Notes under the pieces: model-generated | Databases searched by the model: none | Told to the model about the DNA's origin: nothing | Seen by the model: only the letters and a program-made list of their open reading frames with translations | Position numbers and translations under genes: made by a program | Part shown: piece after piece, positions 52,083 to 63,952 of the stretch | Layout of the letters: each line of letters begins with the position of its first letter | Position numbering within the stretch: the stretch's first letter is position 1 | Assembly (NCBI RefSeq): GCF_022558445.1 | Contig: NZ_CP054699.1 | Span: 3,426,001 to 3,490,000 of the forward strand | Reading direction: 5' to 3' | DNA: 64,000 bases | DNA from: Candidatus Contubernalis alkalaceticus | GTDB lineage: Bacteria; Bacillota; Dethiobacteria; SKNC01

Positions 52083-52496
52083 TTATGATCTTTCTCTATC
52101 TATGGTCTCCAATCGGGTTACAGCACGCCGTAAGGCAGCTTCAGCCCTGGTCTGATCTATATCCTCCCTGGGGGTGGACAGTCTCTTTTCTGCCCGATCC
52201 TTGGCTGCTTTTGCCCGCTCTAAATCAATCTCACCAGGCTTTTCAGCGGAATCTGCCAGGATAGTAATTTTTTCAGGGCTTACTTCCATAAACCCACCAC
52301 CGCTGACGGCCAGGTGACTAAATCGATTATCCTTTTTAATGCGGAGGATACCAATTTTTAAAGCCGCTATTACAGGGGCGTGATTTGCCAGGATACCCAG
52401 GTCTCCGTCTAAAGACCTGGCGATAACCATATCCACATCTTCGCTGTAAACAACCCGTTCCGGAGTAACCACATCTAATTTAATTGTAGATGCCAT
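52083..52496 (-). CDS. atpC: ATP synthase epsilon subunit, 137 aa
   Basis: The N-terminal beta-sandwich (KLDVVTPERVVYSEDVDMVIAR, DGDLGILANHAPVIAALKIG) and C-terminal helical hairpin (LERAKAAKDRAEKRL) match the epsilon family in length and layout. It sits on the central stalk, couples gamma to the c ring and inhibits ATP hydrolysis. It is the last gene of the operon. AGGAGGG precedes the ATG. Confidence 0.97.
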   Translation of the reverse strand: MASTIKLDVVTPERVVYSEDVDMVIARSLDGDLGILANHAPVIAALKIGILRIKKDNRFSHLAVSGGGFMEVSPEKITILADSAEKPGEIDLERAKAAKDRAEKRLSTPREDIDQTRAEAALRRAVTRLETIDRERS

Positions 52497-52530
52497 TGTA
52501 CAACCCTCCTAAAATTTGCCGCATAGAGCT

Positions 52531-54826
<2,296 letters not shown>

Positions 54827-54861
54827 CCAATCACCACCTTTTCTTTATCCATAGCCACACT

Positions 54862-56394
54862 CTAGGCTACTACTGTGGCGGTATCGGTCACCACAAACTG
54901 GTTTTTAAATTCCCCGATGGCTTTCTTCACCTTTTCGGTGGTTTCATCATCCAATGTTTTGGTTTCCCTAATGGTTTTACCGATATCTGCGTGGTTCATT
55001 TCCATAAACTTCAGGAATTCCTTCTCAAAGCGGGTAACCTCAGATGCAGGGATATCGTCCAGGTATCCCTGGGTCCCGGCGTAAATAACCAGAATCTGAT
55101 CATCAACAGACATGGGTTGATACTGATCCTGTTTTAAAAGTTCCACCATTCTTTCACCCCGGGTCAGTGTTGCCAGGGTAGACTTATCTAAGTCTGTTCC
55201 AAACTGGGTGAAAGCCTGCAGTTCCCGGTACTGGGCCAGGTCAAGACGTAGACGTCCGGCCACCTGTTTCATAGCCTTAATCTGGGCTGAGCCCCCTACC
55301 CGGGATACCGATAGACCTACGCTGATGGCCGGCCGGGTTCCGGCGAAGAACAGGTCGCCCTCCAGATAAATCTGACCGTCAGTAATGGAAATCACGTTGG
55401 TGGGAATATAGGCGGAAACGTCACCGGCCTGGGTTTCAATAACCGGTAGGGCCGTCAGGGAACCGCCGCCCCGCTCGTCGTTTAATTTAGCCGCCCGCTC
55501 CAGCAGTCTGGAGTGCAGGTAGAAAATGTCTCCGGGGAACGCTTCACGGCCGGCAGGACGCCTCAAGAGCAGTGAAAGCTCACGATAAGCAGCCGCCTGC
55601 TTGGAAAGGTCATCGTAGAAGCAGACCACGTGTTTTCCTTCAAACATAAATTCTTCTCCCATGGAACAGCCGGAATAGGGAGCGATATACAGAAGAGGTG
55701 CCGGGTCACTGGCGGAAGCCACAACTACGGTGGTGTATTCCATTGCCCCTGCTTCTTCTAAAAGATTTACCACGGAAGCCACTGTTGAGGCCTTCTGGCC
55801 AATGGCTACATAAATGCAGAACAGATCCGAATCCTTCTGATTTAAGATGGTGTCCACACATATCGCAGTTTTACCGATACCCCGGTCACCAATGATTAAC
55901 TCCCGCTGACCTCTTCCAATAGGGATCATGGAGTCAATCGCTTTTAATCCTGTTTGTACAGGTTCTTTAACGGGCTGACGATGGGTAACCCCAGGGGCGA
56001 TAGTCTCAATGGGACGGAACTTCTTAGCATTAATAGGTCCTTTGCCGTCAATCGGCTGTCCCAAGGGATTCACCACACGGCCGACCAACTCAGGGCCAAC
56101 AGGAACCTCGGCAATTCTGCCGGTCCTTTTTACCGTATCGCCTTCTTTAATTTTTTCGTAGCTACCTAAAATAACACAACCTACGCTGTACTGTTCCAGG
56201 TTTAAAGCCATACCGAAGATTTCTCCCGGAAATTCCAGGAGTTCACCGGCCATACAATTTTCTAACCCGTGGATCCGGGCAACACCGTCCCCAACGTAGG
56301 TTACGGTACCAATATCCACAAGTTCTAACTTTTCCTCATAGCTTTCTATTCTCTGCCTGATAATGGAACTAATTTCATCTGGCCTAACACTCAT
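54862..56394 (-). CDS. atpA: ATP synthase alpha subunit with variant P-loop, 510 aa
   Basis: This is the non-catalytic nucleotide-binding subunit. [15 protein letters not shown], the P-loop region, [15 protein letters not shown] and [19 protein letters not shown] (arginine finger) are present, and length is normal. The P-loop reads GDRGIGKT where nearly all alpha subunits have GDRQTGKT, so the Gln and first Thr are replaced by Gly and Ile; the codons are unambiguous in the given sequence. The change may alter the regulatory nucleotide sites. A GAGGTGACAAGGGAG stretch precedes the ATG. Confidence 0.97.
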   Translation of the reverse strand: MSVRPDEISSIIRQRIESYEEKLELVDIGTVTYVGDGVARIHGLENCMAGELLEFPGEIFGMALNLEQYSVGCVILGSYEKIKEGDTVKRTGRIAEVPVGPELVGRVVNPLGQPIDGKGPINAKKFRPIETIAPGVTHRQPVKEPVQTGLKAIDSMIPIGRGQRELIIGDRGIGKTAICVDTILNQKDSDLFCIYVAIGQKASTVASVVNLLEEAGAMEYTTVVVASASDPAPLLYIAPYSGCSMGEEFMFEGKHVVCFYDDLSKQAAAYRELSLLLRRPAGREAFPGDIFYLHSRLLERAAKLNDERGGGSLTALPVIETQAGDVSAYIPTNVISITDGQIYLEGDLFFAGTRPAISVGLSVSRVGGSAQIKAMKQVAGRLRLDLAQYRELQAFTQFGTDLDKSTLATLTRGERMVELLKQDQYQPMSVDDQILVIYAGTQGYLDDIPASEVTRFEKEFLKFMEMNHADIGKTIRETKTLDDETTEKVKKAIGEFKNQFVVTDTATVVA

Positions 56395-56415
56395 TCTCCC
56401 TTGTCACCTCATTTC

Positions 56416-56967
56416 TTATAGACTTAAACTGGCAGTAGTAATGGCTTGATACAGCCTGGAAAGTTTGCGGCCAATACTGGCGTCCATAACAGAATCGCCG
56501 ATTTTGGTCACCACTCCACCTATGATGGAGGGATCTGTTTTTAACACCAGGCGAATTTCTTTGCCTGTATATTTTTCCAGGGCTTTCTGAAGGGCTTCCT
56601 GAAGCTGGTCATTTAATTCAATGGCTGTAGTCACTTCGGCCACCGCCACTTTCCTGGTGTAGTTTGCCAACCTCACATAGTCCATCAACATTGCATCCAC
56701 AATTTCAAAGCGATTTCTGTCTACCAAAAGTTTTAGTATATTCAAAACTTCTGGATTTTCCAATCCCTTAAAAATGTCAGATATAATTTCTTTTTTTTCA
56801 TCTTTGTCCAGTAAAGGATGTTCCAAAACAGCCTTGATTTTCCCTTTTTCTTTGAGAAAATCTACAACGATCTGAAGGTCTTGTTCAATTGCATCAATTT
56901 TATTTTTCTCCTGGGCAACGGCGTGAAGGGCGGAAGCATACTTGTTGGCTACCGCTTGCATGGTCAT
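56416..56967 (-). CDS. atpH: ATP synthase delta subunit, 183 aa
   Basis: This peripheral-stalk subunit starts VANKYASALHAVAQEKNK, the usual NKYA-AL pattern, and ends with the family GGVVTKIGDSVMDASIGRKLSRL block. It bridges F1 alpha subunits and subunit b. It overlaps atpF by four bases (ATGA). Confidence 0.95.
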   Translation of the reverse strand: MTMQAVANKYASALHAVAQEKNKIDAIEQDLQIVVDFLKEKGKIKAVLEHPLLDKDEKKEIISDIFKGLENPEVLNILKLLVDRNRFEIVDAMLMDYVRLANYTRKVAVAEVTTAIELNDQLQEALQKALEKYTGKEIRLVLKTDPSIIGGVVTKIGDSVMDASIGRKLSRLYQAITTASLSL

Positions 56968-57449
56968 GATACCTCCCCTACCTCTGCCAGATATTCTTTA
57001 ATAAGCTGCTCCTGAGAAGCGTAATCAATGTTCTGCACAATAATTTTTTGTGCTATATCCACAGAGAGGCGTCCAACTTCGTCCCTGAGCTCCATAAATA
57101 CTCTTTCCTTCTCCAGATTAATTTCTTTCTTGGCCTGCTCAATGATATTCTGAGACTGTTTTTTAGCCTCTACCTTAGATTGGCTGATCATATCATCACC
57201 CTGCTTGGCGGCACGGTTTAAGATTTCAGCAGCTTCCTTTTTGGCTTCCAAAATCTGATTCTCATATTTTTCCCGAGTCTTACGGGCCACTTCCTTATCA
57301 TGCTCAGCCTGTTCAATAGAGTTTCTTATCTCATCCCGCCGCTTTTCCATATAACCAGCAATGGGTGCGTAAAGAAGCTTTCTTAAGAGCAGGTAGATGA
57401 TAGCAAAGTTTATCAGCTGAAAGACAAAATTCATATTAAATTCAACCAC
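56964..57449 (-). CDS. atpF: ATP synthase b subunit, 161 aa
   Basis: One N-terminal membrane span (FVFQLINFAIIYLLLRKLLY) leads into a long charged helix (MEKRRDEIRNSIEQAEHDKE onwards), the dimeric stator stalk. GTG start preceded by GGGGGAAAG. Length is normal. Confidence 0.95.
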   Translation of the reverse strand: MVEFNMNFVFQLINFAIIYLLLRKLLYAPIAGYMEKRRDEIRNSIEQAEHDKEVARKTREKYENQILEAKKEAAEILNRAAKQGDDMISQSKVEAKKQSQNIIEQAKKEINLEKERVFMELRDEVGRLSVDIAQKIIVQNIDYASQEQLIKEYLAEVGEVS

Positions 57450-57526
57450 ACTTCTTTCCCCCTTTCTTCAACAGTATGGTTAGCACCTTACTTTATGCAT
57501 CCTGCATTTATCCATAGGATTTATTT

Positions 57527-58017
<491 letters not shown>

Positions 58018-58719
58018 TTAATCCATCCCCATAGTAATATAGGTCATGGTCAGCATAACAAAAATCAAAGCCTGAATTAAACCAGCAAAAACGTCCAGGT
58101 AAAGGTGAGGCAGTACCGGCACAAACCATGGTGCAAAATGATAAATAAGACCCATCATTACCAAACCACCCAGCATGTTGCCGAATAGACGAAACCCCAG
58201 TGAAACGGGGTTGGCCAGCTCTCCGACAATAAACAAGGGGGCTAAAAGGGGTACCGGTGAAAAAAATGTTTCTTTAATGTATTTCCCCAGGCCTTTGTTT
58301 TTCCAAGCATAAAACTGGGTCAAAACAAAGGTTAAAATCGAGAGAGCAAAAGTAGTGTTAAGGTCGGCTGTGGGTTGTCTGATACCGATGAGTCCGGTAA
58401 TGTTGGATAAAATTAAGAACATGGCCAGAGCCATTATATACGGAGCAAAGCCTCTTCGGGCATAACCCATGGTGCTGTCCAACAGGTAATGAATGCCATC
58501 TATAAATACTTCGAAAAAGTGCTGCAGTCCTTTGGGAACCATGCTCATATTTCGTGTAGCTAAAATGGACAAAACAACCAGGATTGCCATAACTGCCCAG
58601 GTCGTTGTGACCGTTTCGGTGACCTGAATCCCGTTAATTTCAAACATAACCGCCGGATCAAAGGTCAGACCGTTCTCAGCCGAAGCTACGAAAGTTGCCG
58701 CGTTGAAAATATTGATCAT
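58018..58719 (-). CDS. atpB: ATP synthase a subunit, 233 aa
   Basis: About five or six membrane spans are seen. The essential stator Arg is in SLGFRLFGNMLGGLVMMGL, and FAGLIQALIFVMLTMTYI closes the ion-channel helix. The protein provides the ion half-channels. GGAGGG precedes the ATG. Length is typical. Confidence 0.96.
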   Translation of the reverse strand: MINIFNAATFVASAENGLTFDPAVMFEINGIQVTETVTTTWAVMAILVVLSILATRNMSMVPKGLQHFFEVFIDGIHYLLDSTMGYARRGFAPYIMALAMFLILSNITGLIGIRQPTADLNTTFALSILTFVLTQFYAWKNKGLGKYIKETFFSPVPLLAPLFIVGELANPVSLGFRLFGNMLGGLVMMGLIYHFAPWFVPVLPHLYLDVFAGLIQALIFVMLTMTYITMGMD

Positions 58720-58796
58720 CTTCTTCCCTCCTTTATAATTAATTTTTATATAATTATTACATTAAAGCCGTTTTTAAGGGGCTTTATTTAAAGCCC

Positions 58797-59192
58797 TTAA
58801 CCAGTTTTTCGGGAAAGCTTAAGGTATGCTTTAATGGACTCATAAACCTGGCCTCCCACAATCACGGCCTGGGGAAGCAAAATTCCTCCTACCGCCCAAA
58901 AAAAATTAATGCTGTCTACAAACACGGCCACAATCAATACCCCGGCTGTAAAAACCTGTCTCATAATATAGCGGGTATAACTGTAGGTAGAAGCTTTGCT
59001 GGAACTCATCTCCATAGATTTAGTTAGTGAGTTAGCCAGAAAATAAAACTTAACAACTGCCGCCACAGTACCTAAAAGAAGGCCCACCACGGCCGGATAA
59101 TCCTGTCTGATAAACAGCACAACCATGACCACTAGACTAATTTTTATGCAGGTCATGCTTATTTGAATCCAAATGGTTTCCGATGTTTTCAT
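58797..59192 (-). CDS. atpI: ATP synthase I-like membrane protein (AtpI), 131 aa
   Basis: Four membrane spans are visible (ISMTCIKISLVVMVVLFI, AVVGLLLGTVAAVVKFYFL, FTAGVLIVAVFV, FWAVGGILLPQAVIV). It resembles the AtpI family, proposed to help c-ring assembly or carry Mg2+/Ca2+. It lies between the AtpZ-like gene (two-base gap) and atpB. It is weakly conserved, hence the lower confidence. Confidence 0.85.
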   Translation of the reverse strand: MKTSETIWIQISMTCIKISLVVMVVLFIRQDYPAVVGLLLGTVAAVVKFYFLANSLTKSMEMSSSKASTYSYTRYIMRQVFTAGVLIVAVFVDSINFFWAVGGILLPQAVIVGGQVYESIKAYLKLSRKTG

Positions 59193-59194
59193 GA

Positions 59195-59443
59195 TTAAAA
59201 CCTCAGTTTCATAATCATTCGGTACGCATTTCTAAAGCCTGTCACAAGGCCTGAGATAATCAAAAAAATTAATACCCAGACACTGTCGATATAATTAGTC
59301 ATAATCCATTGAGCTAAGAAAATCATAAATACCAGAGGAAGAGCGATGGTTATTCCCAGCTGACCTACTACCCCCATATATCTCAAGGGGCGAAGGTCAA
59401 GTTTTTTCGGCTCCTGATTGTTTTTCTTCGTATTTTGCGGCAA
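59195..59443 (-). CDS. AtpZ-like small membrane protein, 82 aa
   Basis: Two spans (LGITIALPLVFMIFLAQWI and VWVLIFLIISGLVTGF) with a charged N-terminus and a GFRNAYRMI end match the AtpZ/AtpI-related family at the head of atp operons. In Bacillus pseudofirmus AtpZ and AtpI are linked to Mg2+/Ca2+ handling. TTG start with AAAGGTGG upstream. It is the first gene of the operon. Confidence 0.85.
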   Translation of the reverse strand: MPQNTKKNNQEPKKLDLRPLRYMGVVGQLGITIALPLVFMIFLAQWIMTNYIDSVWVLIFLIISGLVTGFRNAYRMIMKLRF

Positions 59444-59563
59444 AAAATACCACCTTTTCTTTGAGGTAGAGGTAATACCTATAAGGTATCCACCTATAAA
59501 CCTTTATTCGACGGAATTTTAAAAATCCCTGCTAAAATATAATTTTTTTTACCCTGCGGCTCT
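59444..59563 (-). promoter_or_regulatory. atp operon leader with ATACC/GGTAT dyad
   Basis: This short region would carry the atp operon promoter. ATACCTATAAGGTAT (59475-59489) is a five-base inverted repeat around TATAA. No convincing -35/-10 pair was found. Confidence 0.3.
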
Positions 59564-60589
59564 TTAACGGGAGAACCGTCGGGCAGCGAGAAACCCGCCG
59601 GCCATCAGGTAAATATAGTAGGTGAAAAAGCGCCAACTGACTACAAAAATGCCGATAAGGCTGGAGGGCACATACCTGCTGAAAAAAGCAGCCAGGCTCA
59701 GTTCCACTATTCCGCTTCCCCCGGGAAGGGGGGTATAACCAATGATAAGAATTATGAACACCTGCCACACCAAAATGCGCCAAAAATCGAAGGCCAGGCC
59801 AAGGCCCACAAGCAGCACCGGGGCCACCAGGAAATAGCTGAACCAGTAGCCAAAGGTTAAGAGAATGGGTAAAATTAAACGGGCACGATTTGTCCTCTTC
59901 AACTGGGCTAAAGATTGCTGGAACATTTCCGCCTCCTCCCGCAGCCTCTGCATAATTCCCCGCAGACGACGGGAGTTGGCCATTTTTCTCAAGGGAGGAA
60001 CCCGCTTTAATGTCCTGAGCACAATCCATATCAGCCGGGGCTTAAATAAAATTACAAAATAGACAAGTGAGGTAACAGCCAATACGCTCAAGGCGGAACG
60101 AAAAAAAATGGTCATCGTATCGCCGCCCCCCACCCGGCCGTCATATGCCACCAGCAGCACCAGGGACAACACTAAGAATAGCAGCCGGGTCATGGCAGAT
60201 CGAATCACCATAGTAGCGGTGGACTCTCCCAGGGAAACACCTTCCCGGTGAAGATAATAAATTAATGCGGGCCATTCCCCTATAGCCATAGGAGTAATTC
60301 CCGCAAAAAAGAATGCAGAGAGAAATACCCTTGGGCCGGCCCAGAAACTTATTTTTTTCCCTTCCTCCAAAGAAGCTAAAATACAGCGAATCCGAGTCCC
60401 CTCCATAAACCAGGCCCCAACTACTACTGCCAGGGCCAGCAGAAGGTATTCCGGCCGCACCTCTTGCAGGCCGATCCAGGTCTGTTCATCTGTGGTAAAG
60501 TAAAGGATTAAGATTACTGTAACCAGGCTAAAGCCCAGAGAAAGATAAAGTCCCTTCTTTTGACGGGAGGGCAATCCCCTTTGAAGCAT
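59564..60589 (-). CDS. Flippase-like membrane protein (UPF0104/YbhN-AglD type), 341 aa
   Basis: About eight spans are visible. GFSLVTVILILYF and VGAWFMEGTRIRCIL at the N-terminus, then AGITPMAIGEWPALIYYLHREGV and YTPLPGGSGIVELSLAAFFSRYV near the C-terminus are the conserved blocks of the lysylphosphatidylglycerol synthase N-terminal-like/flippase family. A lipid- or glycolipid-related role is likely. It lies between comEB and the atp operon. In many Clostridia other lipid-glycan genes occupy this position. Confidence 0.85.
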   Translation of the reverse strand: MLQRGLPSRQKKGLYLSLGFSLVTVILILYFTTDEQTWIGLQEVRPEYLLLALAVVVGAWFMEGTRIRCILASLEEGKKISFWAGPRVFLSAFFFAGITPMAIGEWPALIYYLHREGVSLGESTATMVIRSAMTRLLFLVLSLVLLVAYDGRVGGGDTMTIFFRSALSVLAVTSLVYFVILFKPRLIWIVLRTLKRVPPLRKMANSRRLRGIMQRLREEAEMFQQSLAQLKRTNRARLILPILLTFGYWFSYFLVAPVLLVGLGLAFDFWRILVWQVFIILIIGYTPLPGGSGIVELSLAAFFSRYVPSSLIGIFVVSWRFFTYYIYLMAGGFLAARRFSR

Positions 60590-60710
60590 CTCACATCACC
60601 GATTCTTTCTATATGTTATGCAATACATGGTAACAAGATACTCACCTATACAATCTTTTCCTAATTATATATGTAAGAAGAATTTTTTATATTCCCCTTC
60701 TAAATAATAA

Positions 60711-60742
60711 GAGAAGACAAGGTGCCATCCTGTTGTCTTCCC
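60711..60742 (-). terminator. Possible terminator after comEB
   Basis: GAAGACAA-GG pairs with CC-TTGTCTTC, and a T/A-rich tail follows on the minus strand, about 80 bases past the comEB stop codon. The 231-base gap (60590-60820) shows nothing else. Confidence 0.45.
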
Positions 60743-60820
60743 ACTTACCTGCTGCCATATATTTAACCTTAAAAATAATAATATGCTCTGAGTAAAAACC
60801 CCCTTCTATCCATAAAGATA

Positions 60821-61291
60821 TCATGGGGTAACCCATTCTACGCATCCTTCCGACCTCCATATTTTCACACTTATCCCCGCCTCCTTCAGCAGTTCCAAGG
60901 CCAGGTCATCGGGATAATTATCCTTTATTATAATTCCTTTTAATCCTGTATTTATGATCATTTTGGCACATAAGATACAGGGCTGATGGGTGACGTAGAG
61001 GATAGAATCTTTAACAGAAAAACCGTACAGCGCTCCCTGCAGTATGGCATTCTGTTCCGCATGAAGCCCCCGGCAGAGTTCATGACGCTCCCCGGAGGGA
61101 ATATTCATCTTTTCCCGGAGGCAACCCACCTGATCACAATGTTTCATTCCGGTGGGCGGCCCATTATAACCGGTGGAAAGAATTCTCTTGTCTTTAACAA
61201 TAATGGCTCCCACCCTGCGCCGCAGACAATTTGACCGGGTGGACACCACCTGGGCCACTTCCAAAAAATATGCATCCCAACTGGGTCTCAT
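60821..61291 (-). CDS. comEB: dCMP deaminase family protein, 156 aa
   Basis: The zinc-dependent deaminase motifs are [11 protein letters not shown] (catalytic Glu) and [12 protein letters not shown] (PCxxC). [20 protein letters not shown] and [12 protein letters not shown] match the ComEB/dCMP deaminase N-terminus. It converts dCMP to dUMP for dTMP synthesis. It follows glyA by 92 bases, a common clostridial neighbourhood. Confidence 0.94.
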   Translation of the reverse strand: MRPSWDAYFLEVAQVVSTRSNCLRRRVGAIIVKDKRILSTGYNGPPTGMKHCDQVGCLREKMNIPSGERHELCRGLHAEQNAILQGALYGFSVKDSILYVTHQPCILCAKMIINTGLKGIIIKDNYPDDLALELLKEAGISVKIWRSEGCVEWVTP

Positions 61292-61383
61292 AGGCTGCTC
61301 CTTCCTTACCGTAACATGATAAATTTAAGACAAGAGAACCCTCCCTTGTCTTATTATCCTGCATTTGCTTACCTATATTATCT

Positions 61384-62619
61384 TTATGTATAAATAGAAA
61401 ACTCCTGGCAGAGCCCGGCCACTTTATCCCGCACCTGCCGGGCAGACTGGCTGTCCTTAGGACTCTGCAAAGTGCAGTCTATAAGTTCGGCTATCATTGC
61501 CATCTGTTCCTCCTTCATGCCTCGAGAGGTTACAGCCGGGGTTCCGATACGAAGGCCGCTGGTAATTAGCGGGCTTTGAGTATCGTAGGGCACAGCGTTT
61601 TTATTTACGGTGATCCCTACCCTGTCCAACATTTCCTCCGCGTCTTTACCGTTTAAGTTCTTGCACCGCAAATCCACTAAAAGGAGATGATTATCGGTGC
61701 CCCCTGAAATCAGGTTATATCCCTTCTCCCGCAGGCATTCTCCCAGGTGAACGGCATTCTTTACCACCTGCTGCTGGTATAGATTAAACTCCGGAAGCAT
61801 AGCCTCCTTAAAGGACACGGCCTTAGCGGCGATGACGTGCATCAGAGGGCCTCCCTGAAGGCCGGGGAAAACAGCCTTATCTACAGCCTTAGCATACTTC
61901 TGAGTACAGAGTATCAACCCGCCCCTGGGGCCTCTCAAAGTTTTATGAGTGGTGGAAGTCACAAAATCAGCATAGGGAACGGGGTTTGGATGAAGCCCTG
62001 CGGCAATTATCCCTGCAATATGGGCAATGTCAGCCATAAGATAAGCTCCTACTTCATCAGCAATCTCCTGGAATATGCTGAAATCTATCTTCCGTGGATA
62101 GGCGCTGGCTCCAGCAATTATCAAATGCGGCCTGCACTTAATAGCGGTGTCTCTAACCTTTTTGTAGTCTATCCTACCGGTATCCTTTTCTACACCATAG
62201 CTGCATACTTTAAAATACTTGCCGGATATATTAACCGGGCTCCCATGGGTTAAATGTCCCCCATGGGCCAGATCCATTCCCAGTATCGTATCACCGGCCT
62301 TTAACACGGTCAAAAACACAGCCGTATTGGCCGAGGCGCCGGAATGGGGCTGCACATTGGCATGGTCGGCGCCAAATATCATTTTTGCCCGCTCAATTGC
62401 GATATCCTCCACCTGGTCTACGTGCTGACAGCCACCGTAAAACCTGCAGCCCGGATAACCCTCGGCATATTTGTTGGTCAGCACAGAACCTTGAGCTTCC
62501 AGCACCGCCCTGCTTACAAAATTTTCTGAAGCTATCAGCTCCAGACTGCTTTGCTGCCTATTAATTTCCTTCTCTATGGCTTCATGTATTTCCTTGTCCA
62601 CCAGCCGAAGAGTCGACAT
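61384..62619 (-). CDS. glyA: Serine hydroxymethyltransferase, 411 aa
   Basis: This PLP enzyme has [34 protein letters not shown], the Schiff-base Lys in [17 protein letters not shown] and [13 protein letters not shown]. It interconverts serine and glycine while charging tetrahydrofolate. The ATG at 62617-62619 is used; an upstream in-frame GTG overlaps the ribosome site AAAGGAAGTGAG. Length is standard. Confidence 0.98.
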   Translation of the reverse strand: MSTLRLVDKEIHEAIEKEINRQQSSLELIASENFVSRAVLEAQGSVLTNKYAEGYPGCRFYGGCQHVDQVEDIAIERAKMIFGADHANVQPHSGASANTAVFLTVLKAGDTILGMDLAHGGHLTHGSPVNISGKYFKVCSYGVEKDTGRIDYKKVRDTAIKCRPHLIIAGASAYPRKIDFSIFQEIADEVGAYLMADIAHIAGIIAAGLHPNPVPYADFVTSTTHKTLRGPRGGLILCTQKYAKAVDKAVFPGLQGGPLMHVIAAKAVSFKEAMLPEFNLYQQQVVKNAVHLGECLREKGYNLISGGTDNHLLLVDLRCKNLNGKDAEEMLDRVGITVNKNAVPYDTQSPLITSGLRIGTPAVTSRGMKEEQMAMIAELIDCTLQSPKDSQSARQVRDKVAGLCQEFSIYT

Positions 62620-62766
62620 CTGCTCACTTCCTTTTCCCACGCTTTATTGTTAAGCCTAAAGCCAACCAAAGGTTAGCCTGTCTCCCCTAACTAAAGAGAC
62701 TAATACTGGATCCCTATTCTCTCTGTTTATAAACAGCAGGAGGTGTCCCTCTAAACTTTGATCAAT

Positions 62767-63228
62767 TTAGTTATTCAGTCCCCCGGTGTATTTCTTTTCT
62801 ATGGCTGTGATTTTGTCAACCCGCCTCTGATGCCGGCCCCCTTGAAAACGAGAATAGAGAAATATTTCTACAATAGATAAGGCCAACCCCGGCCCCGTTA
62901 CCCTTTCTCCGATGGCCAAAATATTGGCATCGTTGTGTTCCCGAGAATACCGGGCGGAAAAACAATCCCCACAAAGAGCAGCCCTGATGCCCGGCACCTT
63001 GTTACATACCATAGAAACCCCCAGGCCGGTAGAGCAGACCACAATGCCCTTTTCATATTCACCTCTAGCTACCGCCTCTGCTACCTTCAAGGTGAAGTCA
63101 GGATAATCCACACTTTCCAAATCATATGAGCCCATATCCTCATAGGTCAGGCCGTCATCCTCCAGGTACGTTTTAATCAGCTCTTTTAGTTTAAATCCTC
63201 CATGGTCACTGGCTAAAGCTATTTTCAA
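62767..63228 (-). CDS. rpiB: Ribose-5-phosphate isomerase B, 153 aa
   Basis: ALASDHGGFKLKELI starts the Rossmann-like fold, VVCSTGLGVSMVCNKVPGIRAAL carries the catalytic Cys and anion hole, and REHNDANILAIGERV the substrate-binding His/Asn. The segment reads CSTGLGVSMVCNK where many members have CGTGIGMSIAANK. It interconverts ribose- and ribulose-5-phosphate in the pentose phosphate pathway. It lies between ywlE and glyA as in Bacillus. Confidence 0.96.
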   Translation of the reverse strand: MKIALASDHGGFKLKELIKTYLEDDGLTYEDMGSYDLESVDYPDFTLKVAEAVARGEYEKGIVVCSTGLGVSMVCNKVPGIRAALCGDCFSARYSREHNDANILAIGERVTGPGLALSIVEIFLYSRFQGGRHQRRVDKITAIEKKYTGGLNN

Positions 63229-63367
63229 TGGTGTATACCCTCTTTCTTAAAAACGATAGAATCTATTAACATATTATCTAAATAGACAAATACAAACAGG
63301 CAAAAGTTTTCTACTATTAATTCTTTTTTATCCCGGCTTTTTCCTGCCCTTCCGAGCCAAAAAACAA

Positions 63368-63847
63368 CTAAACTTTCCCCTTTATTTTCTGCCACAGCAG
63401 AGGCAGGATTTCTTTGAACTCCTGAATCACCCTTTCATAGGCCTTTAAAGAGAGTCCAAAAGGGTCTTCCACGTCTAATAAGGCTTGTTGGTTTCCTGAA
63501 AAACAATATTCTTTCAAAGCAAACACCCTGCCTTCCGCCAGGGGCATTAAAGCCAGCACGGTTTCCTTATGCCTCAGGGTCATAGTCAGCACCAGGTCTG
63601 CCTCTCCCACCATTTCAGGAGTAAGCATCCGGGCCCGATGGTTATCCACCTCCACCCCTTGCTCCTTCAATACCTTCCGGGCATGGACTGAGGCACCATC
63701 ACCAGGAAAAGCTGCCAACCCTGCTGACTGAATTTCCAAATTTAACTGCTCCCCTGACTGCTTACGTACCAGCTCTTCGAAAAGAGCCTGAGCCATAATG
63801 CTTCGACAGGTATTGCCGGTACAGACAAACAATATTTTTTTTATCAC
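63368..63847 (-). CDS. ywlE: Low-molecular-weight protein phosphatase, YwlE-type (arginine-specific), 159 aa
   Basis: The P-loop VCTGNTCRSIMAQ holds Cys9 and the C-x5-R motif; VEDPFGLSLKAYE holds the general-acid Asp. The Thr between Asn and Cys is the residue that makes B. subtilis YwlE a phospho-arginine phosphatase, where tyrosine phosphatases have Ile/Leu. It would counter McsB arginine kinase. GTG start after AAGGGG. Confidence 0.93.
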   Translation of the reverse strand: MIKKILFVCTGNTCRSIMAQALFEELVRKQSGEQLNLEIQSAGLAAFPGDGASVHARKVLKEQGVEVDNHRARMLTPEMVGEADLVLTMTLRHKETVLALMPLAEGRVFALKEYCFSGNQQALLDVEDPFGLSLKAYERVIQEFKEILPLLWQKIKGKV

Positions 63848-63934
63848 CTAAACACCCCTTACCCATATTTTAAGGAAAAACGACGATATTATCCGGCTTT
63901 TTTAGAATTCCACACCAACCTCCAGAAAGGATAG

Positions 63935-63952
63935 ACATTTCCCGGGAAATGT
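63935..63952. promoter_or_regulatory. 18-base perfect palindrome upstream of ywlE
   Basis: ACATTTCCCGGGAAATGT reads the same on both strands and lies about 88 bases before the ywlE start. There is no T run on the minus strand, so an operator fits better than a terminator for upstream genes. The rest of 63848-64000 shows no gene. Confidence 0.45.

Noticed and set aside
59532-60029. Second minus-strand frame overlapping the flippase-like gene
   Set aside because: It lies in a shifted frame inside the well-supported 341-residue protein and has no domain or ribosome site.
62620-62766. Glycine or other riboswitch upstream of glyA
   Set aside because: No paired glycine-aptamer pattern or strong terminator was recognised; the gap is ordinary AT-rich spacer.
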